Assembly (NCBI GenBank): GCA_946185485.1
Contig: CAMHJQ010000001.1
Span: 1-64,000, forward strand
Direction of reading: 5' to 3'
Source: an uncultured Prevotellaceae bacterium
GTDB lineage: Bacteria; Bacteroidota; Bacteroidia; Bacteroidales; Bacteroidaceae
DNA: 64,000 nt
Shown here in pieces: positions 24,757-33,922 of this stretch (positions within the stretch are counted from its first letter, which is position 1; each line of letters begins with the position of its first letter). Both the position numbers and the translations under genes were made by a program. Under the pieces are notes generated by a model that did no database searches, was not told the DNA's origin, and saw only the letters and a list, made by a program, of their open reading frames with translations.

Positions 24757-26700
24757 ATGAAAAGACGAATGATGACGGTTGCGGCACTGACCATGATGGT
24801 GCTGACAGCCTTTGCAACGGAGAAAACGTTTAAGAGTCCGGACGGACAGGTACAGGTGACTGTCAGCGATGAGGGCGGGAATCCCGCCTATCAGGTGACA
24901 TTGGGCGACGTGACGTTCATCGAGCGCTCACCTTTAGGCGTGCAGATGAACTTTGGCAGCCTCGCCAAGGAACTGACGCTGGGCGACTGCCAGGTGACGA
25001 CGGTCAAGGACGAGTACCAGTTGAAGACCATCAAGCAGAGCCACGTCAGGTACGAGGCTACGGAGGCCGTCTGCCAGTTTACGAAGAATGGCAAGCCGGC
25101 GCTGGATGTCATCTTCCGTGTAACAGGCCGAGACGTAGCTTATCGCTATAAGATCTATGCGCCCAAAAAGGACATGTTGAGTGCTGTCGTCGAGGGTGAG
25201 GCCAGCAGTTTCATACTGCCCGAAGGCACGACGACCTTCCTCTGTCCGCAGGTGAAGCCCATGGGTGGCTTTGCACGCACCTACCCCAGCTACGAGACAT
25301 CCTACACATGGGACGACGCCATGGGCAAGAACGGATGGGGACAGGGATATACCTTCCCCTGCCTGTTTAAGACACCCGCCGGCTGGGTCATCATTTCCGA
25401 GACAGGTACTGACGGTAACTACGTCGGCTGCTGCCTGGAGAACGCCGGTGCCAACAAGTACCGCATCGGATTCCCGCAGGCTGAGGAAATGGATGGCTGG
25501 GGCACCAGCTCGGCCAGCGTCTCGCTGCCCGCACTGACTCCCTGGCGCACGATGACGCTGGGAACGACACTCGCCCCCATCGTGGAGACAACGGTTGCCA
25601 ACGACCTGGTACAGCCGAAGTACAAGGCATCCAAGGAGTACACCTATGGCAAAGGAACTTGGTCGTGGATTATCAGGATGGACTCCAGCTGTAACTTTGA
25701 GGAGCAAAAGGAGTATATTGACTTCTCGGCAGCCCTGGGCTATCGTTCTGTTCTCGTCGATGCCCACTGGGATACGCAGATAGGCTACGACCGTCTTGAA
25801 CAGCTGGCAGCATACGCCAAGTCAAAGGGCGTGGGATTGTTCCTCTGGTACAACAGCAATGGTTCGTGGAACGATGCGCCGCAGGGGCCCCGCAACAAGA
25901 TGAACCGTTCGGCAGCACGCCGCAAGGAGATGGCATGGATGCAGAAAAACGGCATCCTGGGCATCAAGGTGGACTTTTTCGGAGGCGACAAGCAAGTCAT
26001 GATGCAGCTCTATGAGGACATTCTGACCGACGCTAACGAGTTTGGCCTTCAGTGTATCTTCCATGGATGCACGCTGCCTCGCGGCTGGGAGCGCATGTAT
26101 CCTAACTATGTGGCCTCTGAGGCTGTGCTGGCATCAGAGAACCTGAGCTTCGGACAGGGTGCCTGTGACGCAGAGGCCAAGAACGGCTGCACACATACCT
26201 TCATCCGCAACACGGTGGCATCGATGGACTTCGGTGGTTCGGCCCTCAACAAGCGCTATAGCACGGGCAACGACCGCGGTACCTATCGCCGCACCAGCGA
26301 TGTCTATGCCTTGGCAACGGCTGTGCTGTTCCAGAGCAGTGTGCAGCACTTTGCCCTGGCTCCCAACAATTTAGAGGACGCACCAGCATGGGCTATTGAC
26401 TTCATGAAGCAGGTTCCCACAACATGGGATGAGGTTCGTTTCATTGACGGGTACCCCGGCAAGTATGCCATCATTGCCCGCCGTTGTGGCGACAAGTGGT
26501 TCGTAGCCGGTATCAATGCTGAGCCTCAGCCGCTGAAGAAGACCATTCAGCTGCCCATGTTCCAAAAGGGTTCTGAAGTGACTGTCTACAGCGACGATGC
26601 CAAGCTGAACGGCAGTGTGAAGACGCAGAAAATCAAGCGCGAGTCGTTCAACATCACCATTCCCGAGAACGGCGGTTGCCTGATAGTCAGCGCCCAGTAG
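24757..26700 (+). CDS. Glycoside hydrolase family 97, retaining type, secreted
   Basis: A 647-residue protein with a signal peptide ending at about TAFAT. The N-terminal GH97 beta-sandwich (20-280), a TIM barrel and a C-terminal beta domain follow in order. The barrel shows SWIIRMDSS, LVDAHWD, LFLWYNSNGSW and GIKVDFFGGDK. D406 in KVDFFGGD is the nucleophile position of retaining GH97 enzymes (alpha-galactosidase type). FHGCTLPRGWERMYPN is also typical. It probably removes alpha-galactosyl units, though other alpha-sugars are possible. It follows GH95 by 25 bp in the same transcript, and a strong terminator lies 20 bp downstream. Confidence 0.92.
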   Translation: MKRRMMTVAALTMMVLTAFATEKTFKSPDGQVQVTVSDEGGNPAYQVTLGDVTFIERSPLGVQMNFGSLAKELTLGDCQVTTVKDEYQLKTIKQSHVRYEATEAVCQFTKNGKPALDVIFRVTGRDVAYRYKIYAPKKDMLSAVVEGEASSFILPEGTTTFLCPQVKPMGGFARTYPSYETSYTWDDAMGKNGWGQGYTFPCLFKTPAGWVIISETGTDGNYVGCCLENAGANKYRIGFPQAEEMDGWGTSSASVSLPALTPWRTMTLGTTLAPIVETTVANDLVQPKYKASKEYTYGKGTWSWIIRMDSSCNFEEQKEYIDFSAALGYRSVLVDAHWDTQIGYDRLEQLAAYAKSKGVGLFLWYNSNGSWNDAPQGPRNKMNRSAARRKEMAWMQKNGILGIKVDFFGGDKQVMMQLYEDILTDANEFGLQCIFHGCTLPRGWERMYPNYVASEAVLASENLSFGQGACDAEAKNGCTHTFIRNTVASMDFGGSALNKRYSTGNDRGTYRRTSDVYALATAVLFQSSVQHFALAPNNLEDAPAWAIDFMKQVPTTWDEVRFIDGYPGKYAIIARRCGDKWFVAGINAEPQPLKKTIQLPMFQKGSEVTVYSDDAKLNGSVKTQKIKRESFNITIPENGGCLIVSAQ

Positions 26701-26719
26701 TCATTGCATACAAGAGAGA

Positions 26720-26758
26720 AGAATAGCGTTTGGTCATCTGTTGACCAAACGCTATTCT
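26720..26758 (+). terminator. Intrinsic terminator after GH97
   Basis: AGAATAGCGTTTGGTCA pairs with TGACCAAACGCTATTCT around a 5-nt loop, followed by TATTG. It sits between convergent genes. Confidence 0.85.
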
Positions 26759-26794
26759 TATTGTCCATGCTGCCAGATTGGCTTTGCAGCGGAT

Positions 26795-27190
26795 TTATTT
26801 CCTTGTCCAAGTCTGGGTTTCGTAGAACATGGCTATGTAGCCGCGGACTTTCAGCTTGTCACCGTCCAGCCAAATAGAACACTTATAGTTCTTGCCATTC
26901 TTGGGATTGTAAATCCTGCCACCTTCCCACTTGTCCTTTTTCTTCGTGAGACCTGTCAGAATGTTGATACCCATCAGTTTACGGCTCTGTAGATTTTTGT
27001 CCGGATTATGGACATCAAGCTGTCCATCACCTTTCCTCAACCAGACAATCTTTCCGTTCAATTTGTCACCACTTTGGTAAATCTCTACCTGAGAATCACC
27101 ACCTTCTGTTACCCATTTGCCGATAACGCTCTGAGCGTATCCAGCAGCTGACATCATTGCCAGCATGAAAATAATCATTACCTTTTTCAT
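26795..27190 (-). CDS. DUF2147 secreted protein
   Basis: A 131-residue protein with a signal peptide ending near AAGYAQ. It shows the DUF2147 pattern: VIGKWVTEGGDSQVEIY, GKIVWLR, DVHNPDKNLQSRKLMG, GGRIYNPKNGKNYKCSIWL and KVRGYIAMFYETQTW. The fold is a small beta-barrel related to lipocalin-like domains. The function is unknown. It is a single gene with its own promoter and faces the GH97 gene. Confidence 0.88.
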   Translation of the reverse strand: MKKVMIIFMLAMMSAAGYAQSVIGKWVTEGGDSQVEIYQSGDKLNGKIVWLRKGDGQLDVHNPDKNLQSRKLMGINILTGLTKKKDKWEGGRIYNPKNGKNYKCSIWLDGDKLKVRGYIAMFYETQTWTRK

Positions 27191-27227
27191 TGTCGTATTT
27201 CGTCCTCAGATGAGACTTAAACGGCGG

Positions 27228-27235
27228 CAAAGGTA
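27228..27235 (-). promoter_or_regulatory. DUF2147 gene promoter -7 box
   Basis: TACCTTTG on the minus strand, matching TAnnTTTG, about 38 bp before the start. Confidence 0.6.
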
Positions 27236-27325
27236 CGCATTTCTTCCCAAACTGAGGTATGAAAACCGATAAACAATGTTAAACCATGGATATGACAAGT
27301 ATTGAACTGGATATATCTTGTAATG

Positions 27326-27357
27326 ACAAAAATCGTGCAACCCATTGGGCTGCACGA
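27326..27357 (-). terminator. dnaK intrinsic terminator
   Basis: ATCGTGCA-x-CCC/GGG-x-TGCACGAT stem (27332-27357). On the minus strand it is followed by a run of five T (27327-27331). Confidence 0.8.
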
Positions 27358-27381
27358 TCCATATAGTTAATTTGTATTTAC

Positions 27382-29319
27382 TTACTTCACCTCCTCGAAG
27401 TCGGCGTCCTGGATGTTGTCATCCTTGGAAGTGGACTGCTGAGAGCCGCCGGCCTGCTGGTTATAGAAGGGACCCTGCTGCTGGTCGGCATCGGGCTGAG
27501 GACCAGCCTGTGCACCTGCACCCTGGTACATCTGTTGCGAAGCGGTCTGCCAAGCGGTGTTGAGGGCTGCCATAGCAGTGTCGATGGCAGCGATGTCACC
27601 GGCCTTGTGAGCATCCTTCAGCTGCTGGAGGGCCTGCTCGATAGCGGGTTTGTGCTGGGCGGGAATCTTGTCGCCAATCTCCTGGAGCTGGTTCTCAGTC
27701 TGGAAAATCATCGAGTCAGCCTGGTTCATCTTGTCGACGCGCTCGCGCTCCTTCTTGTCGTTCTCGGCATTCTGCTCAGCCTCAGCCTTCATGCGGTTGA
27801 TCTCGTCCTGAGACAGGCCAGACGAAGCCTCGATGCGGATGGCCTGTTCCTTGCCGGTAGCCTTATCCTTGGCGCTGACCTTCAAGATACCGTTGGCATC
27901 GATGTCGAACGTCACCTCAATCTGAGGAATGCCACGACGGGCTGGAGCGATGCCAGTGAGGTTGAAGATACCCAGCTGTTTGTTCTGGTTGGCCATGGGG
28001 CGCTCACCCTGCAGTACGCGGATGGTTACCTCAGTTTGGTTGTCGGCAGCAGTCGAGAACACCTCGCTCTTCTTGCAAGGAATGGTTGTGTTAGCCTCGA
28101 TGAGCTTGGTCATCACACCACCCATGGTCTCGATACCCAGTGTCAACGGGGTTACGTCGAGCAGTACGATGTCGCCTACGCCACCTTCCTTGTTGAGGAT
28201 AGCACCCTGGATGGATGCACCTACGGCTACCACCTCGTCGGGGTTCACACCCTTTGAAGGCTCCTTGCCGAAGTAGTTCTTTACCAGTTCCTGTACGGCA
28301 GGAATACGGCTTGAACCACCCACGAGGATGACCTCGTCAATATCAGCAGTGCTCAGCTTGGCATCAGCGATGGCCTTCTGGCAGGGAGCCAGACATGCCT
28401 GAATCAGACCGTGAGCCAACTGCTCGAACTTAGCACGTGTAAGGGTCTTCACCAAGTGCTTGGGAACACCACCGACAGGCATGATGTACGGCAGGTTGAT
28501 CTCCGTAGAAGTAGAGCTTGACAGCTCGATCTTGGCCTTCTCGGCAGCCTCCTTCAGACGCTGCATAGCCATGGGGTCGCCCTTCAGGTCGGCACCCTCG
28601 TCGTTCTTGAACTCCTGTACCAGCCAATCGATGATGACCTGGTCGAAGTCGTCACCACCCAGGTGGGTGTCACCATTGGTAGAGAGTACCTCGAAGACAC
28701 CACCGCCGAACTCTAGGATAGAGATATCAAACGTACCACCACCGAGATCGAAGACGGCGATCTTCATATCCTTGTTGGCCTTGTCGACACCGTATGCCAA
28801 AGCAGCAGCTGTAGGCTCGTTGACGATACGACGCACATTCAGGCCTGCAATCTGTCCGGCCTCCTTGGTAGCTTGACGCTGAGAGTCAGAGAAGTATGCC
28901 GGTACGGTGATGACGGCATCCGTCACCTCCTGACCCAGATAGTCCTCAGCGGTCTTCTTCATCTTCTGCAGCACCATAGCCGAAATCTCCTGCGGCGTAT
29001 ACTTACGTCCGTCGATGTCAACACGTGGATAGCCACCCTCGTTGACTACTGTATAAGGTACGCGAGAGATTTCCTTCTCGGTCTGTTGCCAGTTCTCACC
29101 CATAAAACGCTTGATAGAGTAAACGGTCTTCTTCGGGTTAGTGATAGCCTGACGCTTGGCAGGGTCGCCAATCTTGCGCTCACCATTCTCCACAAAGCCA
29201 ACGACAGACGGCGTTGTACGCTTGCCCTCACTGTTGGCGATAACCACTGGCTCGTTACCTTCGAAAACGGCAACGCAGCTGTTAGTTGTTCCTAAGTCGA
29301 TTCCAATAATCTTTCCCAT
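27382..29319 (-). CDS. dnaK: Chaperone DnaK (Hsp70)
   Basis: A 645-residue Hsp70. It begins [21 protein letters not shown] (ATP phosphate loop), with [18 protein letters not shown] and [15 protein letters not shown] in the ATPase domain. [16 protein letters not shown] marks the linker, and the peptide-binding domain and helical lid follow. A disordered Gly/Gln-rich tail ends DADFEEVK. It folds nascent and stressed proteins with DnaJ and GrpE, neither of which is adjacent. No TAnnTTTG box or CIRCE element is seen upstream. Instead a sigma-54-like sequence and an inverted repeat are present (see entries at 29371 and 29380). Confidence 0.98.
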   Translation of the reverse strand: MGKIIGIDLGTTNSCVAVFEGNEPVVIANSEGKRTTPSVVGFVENGERKIGDPAKRQAITNPKKTVYSIKRFMGENWQQTEKEISRVPYTVVNEGGYPRVDIDGRKYTPQEISAMVLQKMKKTAEDYLGQEVTDAVITVPAYFSDSQRQATKEAGQIAGLNVRRIVNEPTAAALAYGVDKANKDMKIAVFDLGGGTFDISILEFGGGVFEVLSTNGDTHLGGDDFDQVIIDWLVQEFKNDEGADLKGDPMAMQRLKEAAEKAKIELSSSTSTEINLPYIMPVGGVPKHLVKTLTRAKFEQLAHGLIQACLAPCQKAIADAKLSTADIDEVILVGGSSRIPAVQELVKNYFGKEPSKGVNPDEVVAVGASIQGAILNKEGGVGDIVLLDVTPLTLGIETMGGVMTKLIEANTTIPCKKSEVFSTAADNQTEVTIRVLQGERPMANQNKQLGIFNLTGIAPARRGIPQIEVTFDIDANGILKVSAKDKATGKEQAIRIEASSGLSQDEINRMKAEAEQNAENDKKERERVDKMNQADSMIFQTENQLQEIGDKIPAQHKPAIEQALQQLKDAHKAGDIAAIDTAMAALNTAWQTASQQMYQGAGAQAGPQPDADQQQGPFYNQQAGGSQQSTSKDDNIQDADFEEVK

Positions 29320-29370
29320 AATTGTATAATTTTAATTGTTAATATTCCATGAATTTGACACTGACAAGAT

Positions 29371-29387
29371 AGCAAAGCATGTGCCAA
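29371..29387 (-). promoter_or_regulatory. Sigma-54-type -24/-12 promoter candidate for dnaK
   Basis: On the minus strand TTGGCAC (29387-29381), 5 bp, then TTGCT (29375-29371). This fits the RpoN consensus TTGGCAC-N5-TTGCW. The start site would be near 29360, about 40 nt before the dnaK ATG. The expected primary-sigma box is absent here. Confidence 0.5.
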
Positions 29388-29426
29388 ATACATTTTTTTG
29401 CAATATTATGATGACATTTTGGCACA
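29380..29426. repeat. Inverted repeat between dnaK and divergent gene
   Basis: TGTGCCAAA (29380-29388) and TTTGGCACA (29418-29426) are perfect 9-bp arms, 29 bp apart. The left arm overlaps the sigma-54-like -24 element and the right arm overlaps the TTTG upstream of the divergent promoter. It could be an operator shared by both genes. Confidence 0.55.
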
Positions 29427-29452
29427 AGTATGAAAAAAAATATATATCTTTG
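29418..29452 (+). promoter_or_regulatory. Promoter of secreted protein gene at 29484
   Basis: TATCTTTG (29445-29452) matches TAnnTTTG. TTTG at 29418-29421 is 23 bp upstream, slightly far for a -33 element. Confidence 0.6.
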
Positions 29453-29483
29453 CACCGTATTTCTGAAAAAACTTATATACATC

Positions 29484-30896
29484 ATGATGAAAAGAATGTT
29501 TTTTCTGGTCACAATGGCAGTAGCCATGACGACCGCGATGGCACAGAACAACCCATACATCGTCAAGACAAAAGGGGCCATGAAGTCGGCAGTGAAGGTA
29601 AAAGAAGCAATTACCAATGCCGACCAGGATGCCGAGCCCACTGATTTCATGGGCAAGAATTTCCGTTATTATAGCATGTGCGATTGGAAAGAAGACATGC
29701 GCTTTATGGTTATTCCCGAGAAGTACGACCTGCTGGTCAACACCTTCCGTGACGCTGTCACCAATGAAGAAGTGAGCAGTGCACGCCTGCGTTATTCCAT
29801 CATGTTGTACCGAGGCTATGAGAACATGCCCAATGGTCGTGTCCACGTCCGCTTTTTCTGCGAAACCGACAACAAGAGTTACTACTACGAGCTGCCCAAC
29901 GGTACTTTCGACGACTACTGTTACGGCAAGATGGGCGTTCCCACTTTGGCCTACTTGGGCGATGTCGACAAGGCCCGTGAATTGCTGATGGACCAGTACT
30001 TGTTAACCCGCACCACCACATTCCGCGAGGATACGGAGTACGATGGCGAGGGCTACCGCGAGGTGACTATGCCCAAGAACAAGGTTGTCAAGGTGGTGGC
30101 AGTTGGTGTTGGAACCCGTTCGTTCCCCGTGAAGATCATCGTAGAGGACGAAGACGGCAGGCAGTTCTACCAGAATGTTGCTATGAGTAAGACCAATAGT
30201 GGCATGCGTGACAACGAGTTCGAGTTGGACAATGCCAAGTTCCTATTTGGAGGTTCATTTGAGTATACCGGTGATGACATGGCAGTATCGAGCGATATCC
30301 GAGACTACCTGAACCAGACCGTCCACACGAATTATGCCACTTCCATGAAAAGTAAGGGCTCTGGTAAGGTTCGCGATGTGAAGGTGCCACGCTTTACCGG
30401 ATTCATCATAGACGAAATCAAGCCTATCAAGAACACAGATTACTTTACGCTGACACTGCGTGAGACAGAGACGCGCCGTATCTTCTACAAGGACATCACC
30501 TTCTCAGAGGAAGTCGCCCGTGCTGACAACCAGACTGATGACTTCTTCGGCCGGCTGTTTGGAATGGGTGAAGGTCAGCTACACAACACTACGCTGGAGA
30601 CACGTACTGCCATCCGCGAAGGCCGTGTCATCCCCGGCATGTCCGAGGAAGAGGTTGAGTTGGCTGTTGGTGAGCCTATTTCCAAGATTAAGGACAGCAA
30701 TGGCAACATGGAGTGGATGTATAACCGTTCCAATGGCGTGCTGCTCATCGTTCAGTTCAATGAAGATGGCATTGTCAAGAAGGCTAACGCACGTGCTGGA
30801 AAGGCCAGTGGCGGTGCTGCCACCAGCACTCGCCGTTCTGCTGCCATGCAGAACAGCAGCCGCCGTGTGAACGGCAGCGGACTCTCTATACAGTAA
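29484..30896 (+). CDS. Secreted protein of unknown function with SmpA/BamE-like C-terminal segment
   Basis: I start at ATG 29484 because the promoter excludes the Met at 29430; 470 residues. A signal peptide (MMKRMFFLVTMAVAMTTAMAQ) is clear. The body (40-390) is beta-rich with many aromatics and no motif I recognise. Residues about 390-445 (IREGRVIPGMSEEEVELAVGEP ... MEWMYN..NGVLLIVQFNEDGIV) resemble the SmpA/OmlA/BamE fold, in which a 'G-M-S-x-E-E-V' helix begins the repeat. The tail is Ser/Arg/Gly-rich. It probably acts in the periplasm or on the envelope. It shares an intergenic region and an inverted repeat with dnaK, which could mean a stress link. Confidence 0.7.
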   Translation: MMKRMFFLVTMAVAMTTAMAQNNPYIVKTKGAMKSAVKVKEAITNADQDAEPTDFMGKNFRYYSMCDWKEDMRFMVIPEKYDLLVNTFRDAVTNEEVSSARLRYSIMLYRGYENMPNGRVHVRFFCETDNKSYYYELPNGTFDDYCYGKMGVPTLAYLGDVDKARELLMDQYLLTRTTTFREDTEYDGEGYREVTMPKNKVVKVVAVGVGTRSFPVKIIVEDEDGRQFYQNVAMSKTNSGMRDNEFELDNAKFLFGGSFEYTGDDMAVSSDIRDYLNQTVHTNYATSMKSKGSGKVRDVKVPRFTGFIIDEIKPIKNTDYFTLTLRETETRRIFYKDITFSEEVARADNQTDDFFGRLFGMGEGQLHNTTLETRTAIREGRVIPGMSEEEVELAVGEPISKIKDSNGNMEWMYNRSNGVLLIVQFNEDGIVKKANARAGKASGGAATSTRRSAAMQNSSRRVNGSGLSIQ

Positions 30897-30922
30897 TTCA
30901 AGGGATATTTAATATAAGAAGA

Positions 30923-30950
30923 AAGGGGAGTCAGTGTGACTCCCCTTTTT
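30923..30950. terminator. Bidirectional intrinsic terminator
   Basis: AAGGGGAGTCA-GTG-TGACTCCCCTT with a T-run to the right and A-rich sequence to the left, between two convergent genes. Confidence 0.85.
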
Positions 30951-30951
30951 C

Positions 30952-31977
30952 CTATTTATCTTCCAAGGCTGCCATGATCTTGGCCTCAATCTCCTCGCAA
31001 AGCTCGGGATTGTCCTTCAGCAATGCCTTGACGGCATCGCGCCCCTGTGCCAGTTTCGCATCGTCATACGAGAACCACGAACCGCTCTTCTTGATGATGT
31101 TGTACTCCACACCCAGATCCACCAATTCGCCAACCTTCGAGATGCCCTCACCGAAGGTAATCTCGAACTCTGCCTTGCGGAAGGGAGGAGCCACCTTGTT
31201 CTTCACCACTTTCACACGCACCTGGTTGCCGATGACGTTGTCTCCGTCCTTGATGCTGGTCACCTTGCGGATGTCCAAACGCACCGAGGCATAGAACTTC
31301 AGTGCATTACCACCCGTCGTCGTCTCGGGATTGCCAAACATCACACCAATCTTCTCGCGCAACTGGTTGATGAAGATGCACGTCGTATTGGTCTTGGCGA
31401 TGGTACCCGTCAACTTACGCAGTGCCTGTGACATCAGTCGGGCATGCAGGCCGACAGCCGAGTCGCCCATGTCGCCCTCTATTTCCTTCTTCGGCGTCAG
31501 GGCGGCTACCGAGTCTACCACCAGAATATCGATGGCCGACGAGCGTATCAGCTGGTCGGCAATCTCCAGCGCCTGTTCACCATTGTCGGGCTGCGAGATG
31601 TATAGGTTGTCAATATCGACGCCCAGTTTCTCGGCATAGAAGCGGTCGAAGGCATGCTCTGCGTCAATGAAGGCAGCAATGCCACCAGCCTTCTGACACT
31701 CGGCAATGGCATGGATAGCCAGCGTCGTCTTACCACTCGACTCCGGACCATAGATTTCGATGATGCGTCCCTTGGGATATCCGCCCACGCCCAAAGCGGC
31801 GTTCAGACCTATAGAACCCGTGGGAATCACCTCCACATTCTCTATCTTCTCATCGCCCATCTTCATGATGCTACCCTTGCCAAAGTCTTTTTCTATCTTC
31901 TGCATCGCAGCCATCAGGGCTTTCATCTTCTGCTGCTGAGGGGTCAGTTGCTCATTGTTTTCTTCTTTCTTTGCCAT
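30952..31977 (-). CDS. recA: Recombinase RecA
   Basis: A 341-residue RecA. Walker [10 protein letters not shown] is at 77-85, and Walker B is in [39 protein letters not shown] covers loop L2. It forms filaments on single-stranded DNA for recombination and SOS signalling. It lies downstream of the carboxynorspermidine-synthase-like gene across a 78-bp repeat spacer, with no TAnnTTTG box or SOS box that I can see. It may be transcribed from further upstream. The C-terminus is short and acidic as usual. Confidence 0.98.
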   Translation of the reverse strand: MAKKEENNEQLTPQQQKMKALMAAMQKIEKDFGKGSIMKMGDEKIENVEVIPTGSIGLNAALGVGGYPKGRIIEIYGPESSGKTTLAIHAIAECQKAGGIAAFIDAEHAFDRFYAEKLGVDIDNLYISQPDNGEQALEIADQLIRSSAIDILVVDSVAALTPKKEIEGDMGDSAVGLHARLMSQALRKLTGTIAKTNTTCIFINQLREKIGVMFGNPETTTGGNALKFYASVRLDIRKVTSIKDGDNVIGNQVRVKVVKNKVAPPFRKAEFEITFGEGISKVGELVDLGVEYNIIKKSGSWFSYDDAKLAQGRDAVKALLKDNPELCEEIEAKIMAALEDK

Positions 31978-32055
31978 TTTGTTGTTTTTAATTTGTTGTT
32001 TTATTGTTTCGATATTTCTATGCTTAGATGTTTCGACGATTCGATGTCCCGAAGA
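31978..32055 (-). repeat. Repeat-built spacer before recA
   Basis: The plus strand has TTGTTGTTTT/AATTTGTTGTTTTATTG units, then TTTCGATATTTC, TGTTTCGACG and ATTCGATGTC. These are degenerate 8-11-mers in T/G. Confidence 0.55.
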
Positions 32056-33294
32056 TTATAATTCCAAATCTCCGTCGTGAATCTCGTGCCAGGGGAGTCC
32101 CTGCTTGTTGAGCTGTTCCATGAAGGGATCGGGATCGAACTCCTCGACGTTATGGACACCGGGCTTGCGCCACAGTCCCTTGCAGAACATCATGGCCCCA
32201 ATCATGGCCGGTACGCCAGTGGTATAGCTGACGCCCTGCATACCCGTCTCCTCGTAGGCAGCGCGATGCGAGCAGTTGTTATAGACATAGTAGGTGTGCT
32301 CCTGGCCATCCTTGCCGATGCCGCGGATGCGACAGCCGATTGACGTCTCGCCCTCGTAGTTTTCGCCGAGGTCCTGCGGATTGGGCAGCACGGCCTTAAG
32401 GAACTGCAGAGGGACTATCTTCACCTTGGCCACACCGCTGCCGTCAGCCAGCGGAGCCTCGTACTCAACCTCGTCGATGCGGCTCATGCCGATGTTCTGG
32501 ATGACTTCCAGGTGCTTCAGGTACTGCTGTCCGAAGGTCATCCAGAAGCGGGCACGCTTGATGGTCGGGTAGTTGATGACCAGCGACTCTATCTCCTCGT
32601 GGTGCAGCAGGTAGCTGTCACGCGGTCCGATGTTGGGATAGGTCAGGTCTTTGTGTATCTCCAGCGGTTCGGTCTCCACCCACTTGCCGTCTTCCCAGTA
32701 GAGTCCCTTCTGGGTAATCTCGCGGATGTTGATTTCCGGGTTAAAATTGGTGGCGAAGGCCTTGTGGTGGTCGCCGGCATTGCAGTCGACGATGTCCAAA
32801 TATTCGATGGCGTCAAAGTGGTGCTTGGCAGCGTATGCCGTATAGATGCTGGTGACACCGGGATCGAAGCCACAGCCAAGGATAGCCGTCAGGCCAGCCT
32901 GCTCGAAGCGCTCGCGATAGGCCCACTGCCACGAGTACTCGAAGTGTGCCTCGTCCTTCGGCTCGTAATTGGCGGTGTCGAGATACGAGCATCCGCAGGC
33001 CAGACAGGCCTCCATGATGGTCAGGTCCTGATAAGGCAGGGCGAGGTTGATGACCAGTTCGGGCTTGTAGTCGTTGAACAACGCCTTCAGCTGCTCCACG
33101 TCGTCGGCATCGACCTGCGCGGTCTGGATGGGCAGTGTATAGCCCTTTTGGTGGATGGCCTCCACGATGGCGTCGCACTTGGCCTTGCGGCGACTGGCAA
33201 TCATAAACTCTGTAAACACGTCAGCGTTCTGGGCAATCTTGAACGCTGCCACGGTGGCAACGCCACCAGCTCCAATCATTAATACTCTACTCAT
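32056..33294 (-). CDS. Saccharopine dehydrogenase family, probable carboxynorspermidine synthase
   Basis: A 412-residue protein. The N-terminal Rossmann motif is VLMIGAGGVATVAAFK (4-19). SYLDTANYEP, AILGCGFDPGVTSIYTAYA and IVDCNAGDHHKAFATNFNPEINIRE match the carboxynorspermidine dehydrogenase (CASDH) branch better than lysine-pathway saccharopine dehydrogenases. It would condense aspartate semialdehyde with a diamine and reduce the product with NADPH, the alternative route to spermidine or norspermidine. The decarboxylase partner is not adjacent. It sits between the unknown 197-residue gene and recA in one minus-strand run. Confidence 0.85.
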   Translation of the reverse strand: MSRVLMIGAGGVATVAAFKIAQNADVFTEFMIASRRKAKCDAIVEAIHQKGYTLPIQTAQVDADDVEQLKALFNDYKPELVINLALPYQDLTIMEACLACGCSYLDTANYEPKDEAHFEYSWQWAYRERFEQAGLTAILGCGFDPGVTSIYTAYAAKHHFDAIEYLDIVDCNAGDHHKAFATNFNPEINIREITQKGLYWEDGKWVETEPLEIHKDLTYPNIGPRDSYLLHHEEIESLVINYPTIKRARFWMTFGQQYLKHLEVIQNIGMSRIDEVEYEAPLADGSGVAKVKIVPLQFLKAVLPNPQDLGENYEGETSIGCRIRGIGKDGQEHTYYVYNNCSHRAAYEETGMQGVSYTTGVPAMIGAMMFCKGLWRKPGVHNVEEFDPDPFMEQLNKQGLPWHEIHDGDLEL

Positions 33295-33295
33295 G

Positions 33296-33322
33296 GTTTT
33301 ATTTGACTATTTGACTATTTAA
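33296..33322 (-). repeat. Tandem nonamers in operon spacer
   Basis: The plus strand reads TATTTGACTATTTGACTATT then TAACTATTTACAATTG, a 9-bp unit repeated three times. Confidence 0.7.
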
Positions 33323-33916
33323 CTATTTACAATTGATTTCTTCCGACCTGATGCCGAGGGCTGCCATCAGCGAATAGCCCAGGATTTCCTGTCGGAAATT
33401 GCCGCCCTCCATGGGTTGCATGGCCAGCACGGTGATGCGTTTCTCGTCGTCAGCATGCCGCAAGGTGTCGCGCACCTTATTATATATATGCTCGGCATCG
33501 GGGATGGCAATCAGCCGCTTCACCTCTGCCGCATTGGCCAGTATCTGCAGAGAGTCTACAAAGAGGTCGTCCATCGTGGTCAAGTCTTCCACGGGTACAC
33601 AGCTGATGAGGAACTCGCCCAACTGGCCCGAAAAGGCCTTGCCGTCCAGTTCGGTGAATTGTCCGGGGGCAAAGTTGTCCATCTGTGTCTTTTTATGCAG
33701 CAGGACCACCTGAACCCTTGCCTCTGACTCCTCGCCACCCGAACTCGGTTTCAGTCCGCCGTCCAGTGCCACGCACTCTAACCAAGTGGCCATGTCGGCC
33801 TGTGGTATGCGGCGCCCCAGCATACGCTCGAAGTTGACTATCAGGTCAAAGGCCACCTTATTCACATAGTCTGCATCGACGAGGATGACAGTCTCTTTCC
33901 ATTTTGTTTCTTCCAT
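33323..33916 (-). CDS. Conserved protein of unknown function, about 200 residues
   Basis: A 197-residue cytoplasmic protein without signal peptide or membrane helix. It begins with KETVILVDADYVNKVAFDLIVNFERMLGR, has a central FISCVPVEDLTTMDDLFVDSLQ, and ends KRITVLAMQPMEGGNFRQEILGYSLMAALGI. The 'ILVDADYVN' start recalls nucleotide-hydrolase or PIN/NYN-like beginnings, but the other catalytic residues of such folds are not evident. I cannot name a family. It follows the acyl-CoA synthetase gene by 6 bp, so the two are translated from one transcript. Confidence 0.65.
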   Translation of the reverse strand: MEETKWKETVILVDADYVNKVAFDLIVNFERMLGRRIPQADMATWLECVALDGGLKPSSGGEESEARVQVVLLHKKTQMDNFAPGQFTELDGKAFSGQLGEFLISCVPVEDLTTMDDLFVDSLQILANAAEVKRLIAIPDAEHIYNKVRDTLRHADDEKRITVLAMQPMEGGNFRQEILGYSLMAALGIRSEEINCK

Positions 33917-33922
33917 GTCACA

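Noticed and set aside
22260..26700. Classical polysaccharide utilisation locus
   Set aside because: No SusC/SusD pair or hybrid two-component regulator is near the glycosidase genes in this window.
29320..29429. CIRCE heat-shock operator upstream of dnaK
   Set aside because: The inverted repeat found is TGTGCCAAA/TTTGGCACA, not TTAGCACTC-N9-GAGTGCTAA.
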